Of a DNA stretch of 64,000 bases, positions 1 to 11,935 are shown piece by piece. The position numbers and the translations under genes were made by a program. The stretch is from Lonicera japonica (taxonomy: Eukaryota; Streptophyta; Magnoliopsida; Dipsacales; Caprifoliaceae), in assembly GCA_021464415.1 (NCBI GenBank), contig CM038468.1:39792969-39856968 (forward strand). Direction: 5' to 3'. Numbering within the stretch: the first letter of the stretch is position 1; each line of letters starts with the position of its first letter. The notes below the pieces were generated by a model. The model saw only the letters and a list, made by a program, of their open reading frames with translations, did not search any database and was not told the origin of the DNA.

Positions 1-1082
1 GGTTCTTAAGTATTAAATATATAGGCTTATACTCAGCTCTCAAGAATCGAGTAATAAACACTTTACTTGATTATTAAGGACCGAATAAAAGTGATTCTTA
101 TTAAGTATTTTGTGGTTGTAAATATGCCTACCCTCTAATATTTTTGGTAAGCGTGCATGTCCATGAGCAAAGAGGCCACCTTAAATTCCATCTTCGTCTT
201 CGCAGACGCCCAACTTTGGTCTTGTAGTTTTGAGAATTTTTTTCCTCTCAGCATTGATATTCCTTATAAATTAATACAGGTAGTAGAAAATAACGTATAT
301 TTGAAAATTTCTAAATGTGTAACGCTATACTTATTTATAAATTTTACCATTTATTTTTACCAGATACATTATATGAGCTGTATCTTGTGACCAAATCATA
401 AAAATAATTCAGCTTATTTAATATACTTGATAAGAATAAGTCGTAAAATTTATAAGTAAAAATCGCATTTTCCTTTCTAAATAGGGTAATTAACCTTTCA
501 AATTGTTGCTTACTCCATGAACAGGCAAGAGACAATCTAGGTCAACTAAAACAACATAGTAGGCAGGGAAAAAAAAGAAGCGATTTCCATAACAACGATA
601 AACCCATTTTTTGCGCAATTAATAAAGACAAACTTTGGGTGGTTATTAAGAAATTTGTGGGCCACATTGGATTATACTCAAAATTAATTGCTTTGGGTCT
701 TGATAGCATTTATGCATAATATTAGAGGTTAGAAAAAATAACATTACATAAGCAATGGGGTGTCCTGTCCCGCGTTATGAACATTAGCATGCTGGTACGC
801 CTATTTATTTATTTTTTTTGGTTTCTTAGGGTATCCACCACTCAACAGCGGAGACTAATCCCTTCGCTGATTGTAGGCACCTCGAATGGTAGAACAGTCG
901 GCCCAGAGAGTTAAGGCTGCTACATGCCCAAGGCGGGAATCGAACCCCCGACACTTGGTTAAGGGTGGAACAGCTGGTACGCCTATTTTAATACATGATT
1001 GAACACTGATTTACTTATGACAAGACATTTAAACACGGGACACGGTTGTTTATATAATTGTCAAGTCAGCCATTTGCTTGTG
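1..1082. repeat. Segmental duplication block, copy 1
   Basis: This stretch aligns by eye to 23,843-24,992 and, for its first ~400 bases, to 63,619-64,000. Shared landmarks are the run around 'aggcttatactc', 'gcatgtccatgagcaaag', 'cgtagttttgag' and, near the end, 'catgattgaacac'. The middle (about 410-760) has diverged most. The block has no convincing coding sequence; the short frames at 157-535 are not conserved between copies. It contains a SINE (807-972) that copy 2 lacks. The block lies upstream (5') of WAT1 gene units elsewhere in the window, so it probably belongs to the duplicated WAT1 unit. Confidence 0.75.
791..988 (-). mobile_element. tRNA-derived SINE (SINE-1) with 16-bp target duplication
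   Basis: Body 807-972, read on the minus strand. It has a tRNA-like B box (minus strand 'GGTTCGATTCC', around 932-943) and ends in an A-rich tail (plus-strand T run near 815-819). It is flanked by a perfect 16-bp direct repeat, 'gctggtacgcctattt', at 791-806 and 973-988. The homologous segment at 24.65 kb carries this site once and uninterrupted, which gives an empty-site control. It is not a functional tRNA gene: no cloverleaf closes and the A-tail and target duplication are those of a retroposon. Confidence 0.8.
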
Positions 1083-2350
1083 TTAAAACTTGGGATAATT
1101 TTGTTTCTATCTACCAAATCTTATAGTTAATCCACGCTGTTAATTTAATCCGCATTATTTATAAAGTTAATCCGCAAGCGTGAAAACTGACAAAAAAATA
1201 TTATAAATTTAATTTTAAATAATAATTTAATACTAAAATATCCTCTAAATTAATAAGTTCAACCACTTTATAAATTTAGATACAATATTAAACAATAAGT
1301 GAATCTTAATTTACTTTAAAATAAAATGACAACCAAAAATTAACCTAACCTCCTTTCTCACCCTCACCGTCCTTCTTCCCCAACCCCCAACCCCCAACAC
1401 ACCCACCCGCTAGCCTCTTTTTCCTCCACCGTCTCCTCCATCTCCAATTTTATAAAATATTACTTTAAAGTATGAATCTATGTCTAACTTTCCCATTTGT
1501 TAAGAATGCCCTAATTTAAAGATAATCGATATTTCAGAATAAAATATTTCATAAACTAGAATTGTTGAATCATATGCACCCTAGAGCAACAGATTATGAC
1601 TTTGATTAGCAGCCTCATATGTTTTGATTTCATATATATATATATAATGCATCACACAAAATTCATGATTCTTACACATCTATGTATATATATATACACA
1701 TACATACATATATATGTGGCAATGCACTACCATTATTGTTGATGCAAGGCACTATCGGCTAATGAGGGCCAAATTGTTTCCCAAATACTCGGCTAATGAG
1801 GATGGAAAAAATGCTAAACAACCAAGCCATTTTTTGTTCGGTTGTTATAAACTGAGCAACCCACTCGGCAAATTACAACCGAATTAGCTGCTTTAGGCTC
1901 GGTCAATGTCAACCGAATTAGTGCACTATCATTTTTTTTAGTTGATATGAGAGTTAAAATTATTCATTTAAGGTGAAATTTAGGTAGAGTCTAATTGAAG
2001 AAGTGTTATCTATTTATATAAATTATCTCCATACAACCTCAATTAAAACTGATACTTGTCCAGACGTAATTGGTTATTTATACACAAAGTTATTTAGATT
2101 AGGAATCATATTTAAATTAGGAATCATATTTAAAAAGAAGTCATATTTAGATTAATAATCATATTTAAATTAGGAATCTTAATTAAAATGGAATCTAAAT
2201 CTATATAATTAGAATTTATTTTTAATTGGTGGATATATTTATTAATTTAAAAAAGGGTAATATTGTGAAATTGTGTTTAAAATTTTCATAATTTAAGGGT
2301 AGATTAACTGCAAGATTTGGTGGATAGAAATAAAATCACCTTAAAACTTG
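1083..2350. mobile_element. Non-autonomous MULE-like element with 10-bp TSD
   Basis: The body is 1093-2340. The left end 'GGATAATTTTGTTTCTATC' pairs with the inverted right end (reverse complement begins 'GGTGATTTTATTTCTATCC'); similarity continues inward for about 40 bases. The perfect 10-bp direct repeat 'ttaaaacttg' flanks it at 1083-1092 and 2341-2350. A 9-11-bp target duplication is characteristic of Mutator-like elements. No transposase frame is present; the interior holds AT microsatellites and short degenerate repeats. Related termini occur at 40,001, 40,609 and 41,618. Confidence 0.8.
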
Positions 2351-4360
2351 TCTTAATTAATTAAATTGGAAATAAAATAAAGCAAATTAAGTAGGGGTGT
2401 ATAACTTTTGTGCGAGACAAAAAGAAAACAAAAAGATGTAAGGCCTCGTTTGGTTCGTAAAAAGAAAATTAATTTATTTGTCTTTTTATGGAGGTGGAAA
2501 ACTAAAGTTATTGCCCAGTTTTATTTATTGTGTTTGATAAAGCATGCAAAATATTTAAGTAGGAGTATTATTGTCCAAAATTTTTGTAATAAATACTAGA
2601 AAATCACAAGGAAAAATCAATCTCATTGATTTTGAGATGAATGATTTTACCCCCTACTTTCCCCTCTGTCAAGAAAGTGTCTCCGGAATTTGTGCTTACC
2701 AAACAAAGAAAATGAAAGACTTTTCTTTTCAAAGTGCTCAAATCCGTGAACCAAACAATACTAAAAGGTAAAGCCTTTGCCTTTTGAGCCATGTATCTAT
2801 AAAATTATATGTGCGTTAAGTTGTTTTTAAAGAAATATATATATATATATATATATTAGTAATAGCAATAAATCCCTATTAAGAATGGTAAATAGAAAAA
2901 GGCTACTTTTCTATTCTTGTTTCTAAATGTTACAATAATAATGTTATACCGATAAGTATAGTTTTCCTAAAAAGTAATATATATATATATATATATATTA
3001 TTTTTTTATGACGCTTTTTTGACATAAAAATATTTAGAGGATATTTTTTATAATACAAAAATGTCATAAAAATGATTAATCCGCACCTGATCCTGGTCGT
3101 ATATATATATTTATATGTGTGTATATATATAAAAGAAGAGGAAATTATGACTTTTGCTGAAAGGATGCATTATTTAGTTTTTTTTCTTAGTTTAATAAAA
3201 TAATAAATCTATAAGAAATGGTAATTTTTAAATATATATATATATATATATATAGTACGGTATACCCGTGTCATTCAATACGGCGAAATAAATAAAATAT
3301 ATATGACAATAGGATAAAAGAGAATAATGTGTGACTGACCTAAAACGGCACACTTCAATTGGTCTATTTAAAAGTTTGGACAATTGGAACTTAGTTCAAT
3401 CGTCATGTTGGAAAAACTAAAAACATACCAGATGCCAGTCTGCCTTGTTTTTAATTTTTTAAATGCTTTTTGAATCATATTGAAATTTTTTTCTTCTTAT
3501 TTTAACCTTAGCAAAAAAAAAACTTTTTTTAGCAAATTAAATTCAAGGTTAGATGTGAAAATAATTCAATCTCGTCTGGTAGTATAATCTGAAAATGGTC
3601 TAAAAATTGGATTGACATACTGTGAACACCCTAAAAACGACAAATTGAAATGAGTAATAATGTACAAACACATGAAGTACGCCATCAAATGTTACTTAAT
3701 ATTTTTTTGACATAATTCTATAGTCAAGATTGATCTTGTTTAATTGATCTTGATTAGTAGATTTTAATGAATTTTATTAAAATCCGTATTTTTTATTTAA
3801 AGTTATTACATTTAAATTTTATTGGAGTGTGAGACTTTATTGTGTGTATATTATTAGTGTAAATGTTTTTTTTTTGATTTGACATTTTAATGTGTTTGGA
3901 AAAGACATCCAAATGTATATAATTAAAGTACACCATAGCATGTGCATTTTTATTAGATTCTTATATTTTTTGAGCAGAAATTTTGTCCAATTTGACGTTT
4001 TATAATAGAAATTTATATGCATTTGTCAGAGGAGAAGTAGGAAAGTACATAGAAAAGAAAAGTGAAGGGAGGGAAGGAAGGAATCGAAAATGGGGAAAAA
4101 GTAGATTTCCAAGTTCGGATGGAGAATTCTTCCATGCCAATTTTTCTGCTTTTGAAGTGACTCACGAGAAAAGGAGGAAAAGCAGACGTCTTGATTGTTT
4201 TCATTTATTGACTTAAGAGTCTTTGTTTATATGAATATTAGTAAAGACCTTGATTATTTATTATGCATATGACACGTTCAAACGAATAAAGTTAAAAATT
4301 AATAAATAATTGTTACTCCTCTTACTAACAATAGTTCAAGTGTAATATTTATATGATATT
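2351..4360. other. AT-rich non-coding DNA with microsatellites
   Basis: No gene is supported here. It holds (TA)n tracts at about 2,838-2,856, 2,979-2,998 and 3,229-3,254. Short frames at 2408-2792 and 3837-4216 have no recognisable domain. A purine-rich stretch at 4,045-4,190 is low complexity. A possible MITE is listed separately at 2442-2776. Confidence 0.6.
2442..2776. mobile_element. Possible degenerate MITE (GGCCTCGTTTGG termini)
   Basis: The left end 'GGCCTCGTTTGGTTCG' resembles the termini of the clear Tourist-like MITE at 55,623. Near the right end 'gtgaaccaaacaatac' is an imperfect inverted match. The left flank is TAA. The right boundary is not sharp and no matching target duplication is certain, so the call is tentative. 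Confidence 0.4.
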
Positions 4361-4365
4361 CAATT

Positions 4366-4590
4366 CTTAAAATACACATTCACATAACTGCATTTTTTAA
4401 TACAAAAAAGATTAAAAAAAAATCGAATCATCAGTTGGTGCTTAAAATATACATCCACATAACTGCATTTTTTAATACAAAAAAGATTAAAAAAAAAAAA
4501 TCAAATCATCAGTTGGTGCTTAAAATATACATCCACATAACTGCATTTTTTAATACAAAAAAGATTAAAAAAAATCGAATCATCGGCTAG
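4366..4590. repeat. Tandem repeat, ~75 bp x 3
   Basis: Three successive copies of a unit containing 'cataactgcattttttaat', 'acaaaaaagattaaaaaaa' and 'tcgaatcatcagttggtgct'. The copies are highly alike and differ mostly in A-run length; the third is truncated at 'cggctagg'. Non-coding. It lies just beyond the C-terminal side of the Helitron helicase remnant. Confidence 0.85.
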
Positions 4591-4599
4591 GAATTATAA

Positions 4600-6028
4600 T
4601 AGAACTTTAGGGTAGACGATATTTGTAGTTCTAGTAATATCTTTTGGTGGTAGAAAAATGTTGATCATGTCAGAGCTTGTACATCTTTAAAGTAGTACGT
4701 ACATACAACTGAACATGACTAAAAACAAGTGTTCATAAATTAAGGCCAACAAATTTAACGGATTGGCCTTGAGATTTGTTGATGGTTATAGCATATACTA
4801 TTCGAACTGGAACTGAAGTGGAGTAAATTTGATAGGCAATTCCGAATATGAAGGAGTTAAAGAAATTCTTGGGATGAAAGCCAAGTTGCCAAACTTATCT
4901 CTGGTAATAATTTTTACTTCAATTAAAAAAGTACTACAATTTTCAGCCATCAATCTCCATTGGTGTGATATTTCATAATAACATTATCGAGCAACATACT
5001 TTAAGGTTAAGCTAAAAAGGAAGTAACCCCGTTAGATTGAGAGAGTTAAGAAACTCATTACGATAGTGATTGGTAATGGAACTTTCAAATCCCTCATCTT
5101 TGCACATTTTGTCAGCAGCCAAATATATATGTAAAAGTCTCCCAAGGGAAAACATCTAATGCTTTTGTATATTAATATCACTAACATCGTCATTTCGCAC
5201 AGACATTATAGTTCGATTATTGAGATACGTCAGTGTAACCGTACTTGCATCTCCAAGATGTTGATATATAGTAGATATTAAACTAAGTAAACTTGGACAC
5301 CTTTTGATTGTTGTTGGAAGTTATATAATATCGTATAAGTTGGTCCTAATCTAAAAGGAACAATATATAGTTAAGTAAAAATAATAAAAATATATATAAT
5401 GCAAATATAACTTGAGAAAAGTTAAGGTACCTCCATTAAGTAATCAGCCCAAATAGTTTGTCCAAGCTTTGTTACATCTAGAAGCATGTTCTTTGTCAAC
5501 CCTAGAACACTCACTTGACGCCACAATACAGACCGTTTAAATGAGGCCGACACAATTTGCTCATGAATTCTTTTTCGAACAACAGTCAAAATTTGTCTAA
5601 AATCTCCACCTAAAACAATTGTAATGCCCTAAAAGGTTTTTGATTGGCACAAACATCTTGTAATGATCGATCCATAGCTTTAACATAATACTTATGTTTT
5701 CTAGGCACTTCGTCCCAAATAATCAATTTGGTTTGTTTAAATTATTCGGCATGCTGTGATTGCTTATTAAAACTACATGTCGAATTTTAAAGGACATCCA
5801 GTGAGATCTTGAATGTAGAATGAGCCGTCTTGTCCTCTAACTAACAACAATGATGAAATATCAAAAGAAGTAACTATTAGCACATTATGACCTAAACTTC
5901 TGCACTTTGTGGAAATTGTATTATATAAAAAGTCTTTCTAGTACCCGCCCTCCTATTCAAGAAAAAAATTGTATGTTCATTATGAAAAGCAAAAGAAATG
6001 ATTGCATCATAAGCAGTTCACTAACCAC
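4600..6028 (-). pseudogene. Helitron RepHel, PIF1-like helicase domain (broken)
   Basis: Read on the minus strand, conceptual translation across frameshifts and stops gives PIF1-family helicase blocks in the correct N-to-C order. 'IIWDEVPRKHKYYVKAMDR' lies near 5,730-5,675 (DE-type motif II). '[14 protein letters not shown]' follows near 5,620-5,575, then '[19 protein letters not shown]' near 5,545-5,485. 'YAITINKSQGQS' with 'VFSHVQLYV' lies at about 4,800-4,700. The motif spacing and the INKSQGQ...FSHxQLYV ending match the helicase half of plant Helitron transposases; the Rep nuclease half is absent. Several frame breaks exist, including one between 'FRALQLF' and 'GGDFRQ', so it is non-functional. 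Its upstream end is cut by the Ogre-like LTR that starts at 6029. Confidence 0.8.
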
Positions 6029-7574
6029 TGTGGACACCCCATTTTACGACCCTTGAAAAAAGAGATTGTTCGTTATTCAGCCAAACATAATCTAATCAAA
6101 CTTATAAACATTGAAAGCCAAGTTATGGGCTCAGAGTGCACCAAGACAGGACCAAAAAAGTAAGTAAGATGGGCTGAGAAAAACACCAAGACCAGTTAGT
6201 CTTTGCTTGGAATGGATCGGTTATCATGGAGACTGATCGGTTTTAGGCCACTTTATCGGTCTTAGTCCATTTTCGATCGGTCTTAATTTGCTCTTGATCG
6301 ATTTTCTGTTTTGATGAAGGCAGTTGTTGGATTTTAAGGGTAAGACCGATCGATTTTTGGGCCGGTCCAATCGGTTTACGGCAACAATGGATCGGTCTTC
6401 AGCAAAAAATAGTGATGAGTAATATCAAAGACCGATCGGTCTTTGTGTGCACTGATCGGTCTTACAACCTCATGGACCGGTTTTAACTACCACCAAATCG
6501 GTCATTAGGGCCTTCTGATCGGTCTTCGATAGAGAGAGCCTATTCCATCTCTATATCAATCAAAACAGCAGTAAAAAAGATGAAAGGACCTTCGAATGGA
6601 GGTAAATTCACTACACCAAAACAGGTGTTTTGTAACATACTTTCTGTGTTACTAAAAATTTCAGAACACAAAAAATCCGTTACTATTTAGGCGTGCAGTT
6701 GAACTAGAGATAATAAGAGACTAAAAATATAAATTACCCGCTATAATTACTTCTGGAGACGGATAAAAACCGTTAAACCAAATTTTAGTCACGCTTTTTA
6801 CCCATTACTATAATAGAAAGACGTTAGCATTTTTATTATATTTTTATTTTAAATTTATCGTTGTAACGCTTTTTAAGCGTATAAACTATAACACAATAAT
6901 AATGGTAACTGATAATACAGAACGGTTTTTGATCTAATTAACATATATTTAAAATATTTTTTTTTATCCCAATCCCGCCCTGGACAAATTGCAATCTCAA
7001 ACAATCCAAAATGCACTCTAAAATAAATCACTCCATATAAACAATTAAAATGTCCAAATACTAAATATCAAAATATTCAAACATACATATAAAGTTCAAT
7101 ACATAAAGAACAAATACTAAGCAAAATATTCAAGCATACATATAAAGTTCAATACATAAAGAGCAAATCCATAATAAAACTAAACATACTTCTCAAAAAA
7201 ATTCGAAAAGATATTTTAATAAACTGTCTAAAACTAAATAGCCCCCAGAGACGTAAGCGGACAAAGTTGTCCATTTTAGGAGCATCCCAAAAGCTACGGT
7301 ATTTTATCCAAACCTTCTTTTCAAAGGACTCTCTTTAAATCTCTTTAAATGCCCGACAGCTAATTTTTATAATATTTATCAATAAGATAACATATTTACT
7401 ACCAGCAAAACAATCCAAGTTTTGAATTATATTAGGTGGGCGCATGTGTATATATAAATTTCCTTTGTTTTGAAAGATTGAAGTAAATTTTGCTGGGAAT
7501 GTTGAATATGATTTGTGACATACACACATATCTTTTGTTTTTTCCTTACCCACTCCCTTTGTTTATACAATGAC

Positions 7575-7925
7575 ATTTGCTTCTTCGACAACAACAACAA
7601 GCCTTTATCCCACTAGGTGGGGTCAACCCATCATTTTCAATTGGCTACAGAGCCATCCTCTCCACCTTTTCTTTTAGTCTTAATTTCTTTTACTTGATCA
7701 TGAATAAATACGACGCCATAGTATTTTTGTTATTAAAAGTCTGAAGAATCGTGAGTATCTTACATATAATGGCTTAGCACTAGTAACACAGTCCCATCTT
7801 CTTTCTGATGACCCGCCAACCATTCGCCTCTAAATCCTTCTTAATAGTTTCATAAGAACCTATAGTTTTTCTAACCATATAAAAATACCATCTCGGTCTT
7901 CCTCTGCCTCTAACAACTAGGCTTC
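7575..7925 (-). pseudogene. RTE-type LINE 3' end fragment
   Basis: On the minus strand this gives a degenerate C-terminal pol tail ('GRGRPRWYF' then 'IKKDLEANG'), followed by 'gaccccacctagtgggataa' and a short (TTG)n tail. RTE-clade plant LINEs typically end with this GRGRP motif and a TTG-rich tail. Only about 350 bp is present, with stops. It lies within CACTA-1, so it was captured by or inserted into that element. Confidence 0.65.
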
Positions 7926-9339
7926 CCTCCATTTTTTTTTCTTTTGCTCTATGGGCTTGTTTTCATTTTCAACTCTCCTAACCATGGTAATGTGGATTTA
8001 TATGTCAAATTTTTGGGACCATCCTTTCTCCAACTGCAGGACGAGCCACTCCTCGGGAATTGGAAGTTCATTCACTGTATAATAAAATTTTTGATTAAAT
8101 TATAACATAAAATCTAATATAGTTAACAAAAAGGATGATTACCATTAAGTTGCGCCAAAAATAAACTCGTCGAACCTCTTTGATTATAACAACCATCAAC
8201 TTGGATTTTTAAGATCTCTAGTAATATTTGCAAGTGAATAATTGACCACTAGCCATAATTTCACAATATTGTTAATATATCTTGAAAGTAAGGTACTTAA
8301 TTAATTCAGTGCTTAAACTAACACAAATACCCTTACATAAAAAAATAAGAAAATAAAAACAAAAAGATATTTGTTGAAAATTGAAATTATACAAACACAT
8401 TCTTGTCAACCATATCTAGATCCAATTTGAGCACAGGAACATGATAACGGATTTAAAAGGTACCAAAAAAATAGAAAATGGAGGAAACAAAAAAGACCCC
8501 ACCACCCAAATTTTCCTGCTGCTTTGGAATCTCTTCCTTTTTTGATCCATCTCAACATTCTTTTCTTTTCCAGAAGAGAGATGATGGTGGACTCTTTTGT
8601 AGCTACACCCCAACAAGCATTATAATGTAGCACCCTTTCTTTTTCATTCTTTCGTGTTGGCTTTTTAAATAATAATAATTTATTTATAGACCTTTAATTA
8701 TTCTAATTTATTGTATCCCAATATTGGTAAAATATTTAAAGAAGTAACATGATGGGCCGTATTACACTCATCCCATACAACATAAGAATTATGCTTTTTG
8801 TTTCTTGAATCTGCAGCACAACGCGGTATATGCGAAACATTCCAGAATTTTGCATATTAATAAGTTATCGAAATTCAAAATTGTGTAACTTAAAAATTAG
8901 AAACTTTATGAATAACTTTAATTGATTTTAAATACTTGTACCTTTTTATCATATATACTCTATCCCTCTGTTTCAAACTAAAGCACATATATGGTTTAAG
9001 GCTTTAAGCATCTAATGGACCTCCCCCTCCAACTCCAAGCTAGTTCAAGTCCATCTCAAGTTTCACTCCTTTCGCCTCACTTCCCATAGCAGGTAAAATC
9101 CCCTCACTTGATTCTAATATAATCTAGAATCTTCTCAAACAGGTAAACAGATAAATCAATAATTAAAAAAATAAAGTAAACAACCATCCAGATCCAACAA
9201 TTTAAAACACCAAATTGCAAAAATTGAGAGTAAATCAATTTCCTAAGCAAACAAACTAAACTAATCATAAAATCTAAATAATATTTTTTTTAAATTAGGG
9301 CAAAGCAAAAAAAGGGGGAAAAGAAATACCTCACAGCAA

Positions 9340-9575
9340 CAAAGACAATGGTGTGGTGGAGATGGAGATGGAGCGATGGTGTGCTGGCGTGGAAGTGCGG
9401 TGACGTGGTGGAGCAATGGCGTGGTGGAGATGGAGCGATAGCGTGCTGGAGATGGTGGATCGGGGTTGTGTTGGAGAGAGGTCTGAAAGGAGGTGTGGTG
9501 TTGTGTTGTGTTGGAGATGGAGATGGAGGTGTGGTGTTGTGTTGTGTTGTGTTGGAGATGGAGATGGAGGCGTGA
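9340..9575. repeat. GATGG/GTGTTGT minisatellite
   Basis: Short imperfect repeats of 'ggagatggagatggag', 'gtggtggagatgg' and 'gtggtgttgtgttgtgtt'. The open frames through it encode Trp/Gly/Val-rich low-complexity strings and are artefacts of the repeat. It lies in the right part of CACTA-1. Confidence 0.75.
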
Positions 9576-10084
9576 AAAGAGGGAAGGAGAAGAGGGAGAA
9601 AGCTAGGTTTGAAAAGAGGGAACGGAATAAGAATGAAAATTTTGGGGAAAGTTTAATTTTATGGGATTTATCAATAAAGATAAATAATTATTCAATTTTA
9701 AATAATAATATTAAACACTCAATAACGGTTTTTTAGTATTACTGAATATTTTAATTTCTGTTACTGCACTAAATATATAAGAAGAAGTTATTAAATAAAT
9801 TTAGTAACGGGCATTGTTAAGTCTGTAACGGGCTTTACTCGTTGCAGGCTAGTAACGGACTTAGTGCGTTACTGATAAAATAAATCGACCGTTACTAATT
9901 TGCTGTTTTGGTGTAGTGAAAGTCTTAGAGAGTGCTCGAGAGAGAGAGCTGGAGACGGCCAAAAGGCTCAAGAGAAAGACGAGCAAAGGCTTGTATAAAA
10001 TAGATGGGATTAGATCTAAAGATAGGGACAAATTGTATCCGAAATTCTTAGACTAGTTTGTAGCACATTCTTATTAATCGAAAC

Positions 10085-10250
10085 AAAAGCTTTGTCTTCA
10101 AAAATACGGTATTTTATTAATCTCTTTAAATCTCTTTAAATTTTTTTCAATCATATTTACTATCCCGCATGTGTATATATAAATTGTTTTGCTGGGAATG
10201 TTGAATATGATACATACACACATATACCCACTGTTTATACATGTTAATAA
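10085..10250. repeat. Patchwork copy of 7,290-7,570
   Basis: At least six short blocks of 8-25 bp occur in the same order as in 7,296-7,572, with the sequence between them missing. Examples are 'acggtatttta' (10,106 / 7,296), 'ctctttaaatctctttaaat' (10,122 / 7,331), 'gcatgtgtatatataaatt' (near 10,168 / 7,442) and the block around 'gctgggaatgttgaatat' (near 10,190 / 7,490). The source lies inside CACTA-1; the copy lies in the Ogre-like LTR just beyond it. Confidence 0.7.
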
Positions 10251-10710
10251 ATTTGAATTTGGACCAAGAATGCTCGTATGACACGTAAAATCAATTCCGC
10301 ATGCTTTTTGGACTTCAAAACTTGAAAATTTTGTATAATGTATAGGATGACCGATCGGTCTTTGTATTTTTGCCTGTTTTTGCCTCGTAATTAGTGCCAT
10401 CTCTCCTACATGTTAATAAAACAATTGTACACATACTTTAGGCCTTAAAAATAGTAGGAAAAGATAAAATAATGATAAAACGAGTATGTACATTTAGAAG
10501 TTGAAAAGGCGATGCAGGTGCCTAACACCTTCTCGCATCGTAACATAGTTCATGAACCCAATCTAGTTGCGCAGATCACCTTGTACCCTAAAATGGGTGC
10601 AAAACACATTTTTTGTTCGTTTTTTCGAAAAACGTATTGGCAACTCTAAAACCGTTCGCAAACCGAGCCACGCGCCGAACAATGTCGGGGTTCCAATCGG
10701 GATTCTCACA

Positions 10711-10730
10711 GTGGCGACTCCGCTGGGGAC
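10711..10730 (+). other. Retrotransposon primer-binding site (Ogre/Tat type)
   Basis: Begins directly after the LTR end '..TTCTCACA'. The sequence 'tggcgactccgctgggga' is the characteristic Ogre/Tat primer site, thought to pair with an arginine tRNA (family knowledge recalled, not checked here). Confidence 0.7.
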
Positions 10731-11639
10731 TATCTAAGCGAACTAGATTCTATGATATGTATTTGCTTGCTATCATGTTTTATATGCTTCCTAGTTTTCG
10801 TACACGTATGTTATAACCTGTTTTTGCATGCTATGTATTGATTTTGGCCTTGACGTGACAATTTAGACATATGCTAAGATTTCCCCGGGAACATAGAAGC
10901 ATGCTAGGTTGATTCCATGTGGATATCTTTGTTTAAGAATGAAAAAAAAAATTCCTTTTCCCTTTAAAAAAAAATTTAAGCAAAATTGCCAAAACTTTAC
11001 ACATCTGCACAACATACATATATCATACATTCTCATACCCGAAGACCGAATGTAGAAGCATGCCGACTTGATAGGTTTGCAAACGCTGAAATATGAGCCC
11101 TCACTTCTTCTCAGTCTCGTACCCTCTAAGTATATTGTAATTGTCCAACATAGTACTAACGATCACCTTAACGGGTAGGAGGTATATCGTGGGACATGTT
11201 ACAGTACTCTATGTATATCGGATTAAGCACCACGCGTACAAATTATTCTTCAAAATGTGAAGTATTTAGTGAGCCAATGGCATAAAGGCCAATCCACGTA
11301 CATTTAGGGTATATCAAATGGTCGTTCACATGTACACTCAATGTATATCGGGAAACCATGCCAATGAGAAATCGTATCAATTTCTAATCGAGATTGCATC
11401 ACTACGGCATACATAGGACAAAAGAAGCATATAGATTCCCTATTTTCAATTAAAATCCTTACCGGTCTATCCGGTGTTTCATAATTTTGACATCAGGGTA
11501 AAGAAAAGATTCTTTCATAAATAAAATAATTATGTGCAAACTGTACATTTGTTTTGCATGCTCCGCATGTGTTATACCATTTATTTTTTTCGAAAATAAA
11601 TGACATTTACTTGTATAAAGTCACATTCTTTAAAAAAAA

Positions 11640-11935
11640 TCATCAAAATCAACCTACCAATCAATTCTTGTGGACAAATAAACTCCACCATTCTTTAATT
11701 CAATTAATTCGAATAAATAGATTCCATATTTCTGGAATCAAATCATTCTTTCGAAAAATAAAATTCATTATTTTTTGATAAAATCAATCATTCTTTGTGG
11801 ATAAATAAATTCCGCCATTCTCTAAATCAATTATTTTGTATAAATGGATTCCATAATTCTAGAATAAAGTCATTCTTTTAAAATAAATAAATCGTTATTC
11901 TTTGATAAAATCAATCATTCTTTGAAACCAAGATT
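11640..11935. repeat. Degenerate direct repeats in Ogre-like internal region
   Basis: 'gataaaatcaatcattcttt' recurs near 11,776 and 11,905, and 'aaatggattccataattct' resembles 'aaatagattccatatttct' upstream, giving a period of about 125-130 bp. Non-coding, part of the retrotransposon 5' internal region. The stretch 10,731-13,590 otherwise contains no supported gene. Confidence 0.6.

Larger units (their letters stand above)
6609..9918. mobile_element. Non-autonomous CACTA element (CACTA-1), 3.3 kb
   Basis: Perfect 16-bp terminal inverted repeats: 'CACTACACCAAAACAG' at 6609-6624 and its complement 'CTGTTTTGGTGTAGTG' at 9903-9918. Subterminal regions carry many short repeats around 'gttac'/'ccgttac' (left, 6,635-6,900; right, 9,725-9,900 with 'taacggg' and 'gtaacgg'), as expected for CACTA transposase-binding repeats. 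No transposase frame is visible. The interior holds an RTE-type LINE tail (7575-7925) and a GATGG/GTGTT minisatellite (9340-9570). The flanking trinucleotides (att/aaa) do not match, so the target duplication is not preserved. It lies inside an Ogre-like LTR. Confidence 0.8.

Noticed and set aside
926..950. tRNA gene
   Set aside because: Only the B-box half resembles tRNA; the flanking A-tail and 16-bp duplication identify a SINE. The same reasoning applies to 24,840-24,894.
8406..8633. 75-residue minus-strand frame in CACTA-1
   Set aside because: No transposase motif or homologous partner; hydrophobic low-complexity C-terminus.
9348..9736. Overlapping Trp/Gly/Val-rich open frames
   Set aside because: They are readings of a GATGG/GTGTT minisatellite in CACTA-1 with no domain and no start context.
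6606..9921. 3-bp target duplication for CACTA-1
   Set aside because: Flanking bases att/aaa do not match, and shifting the boundary by one or two bases does not yield a match.
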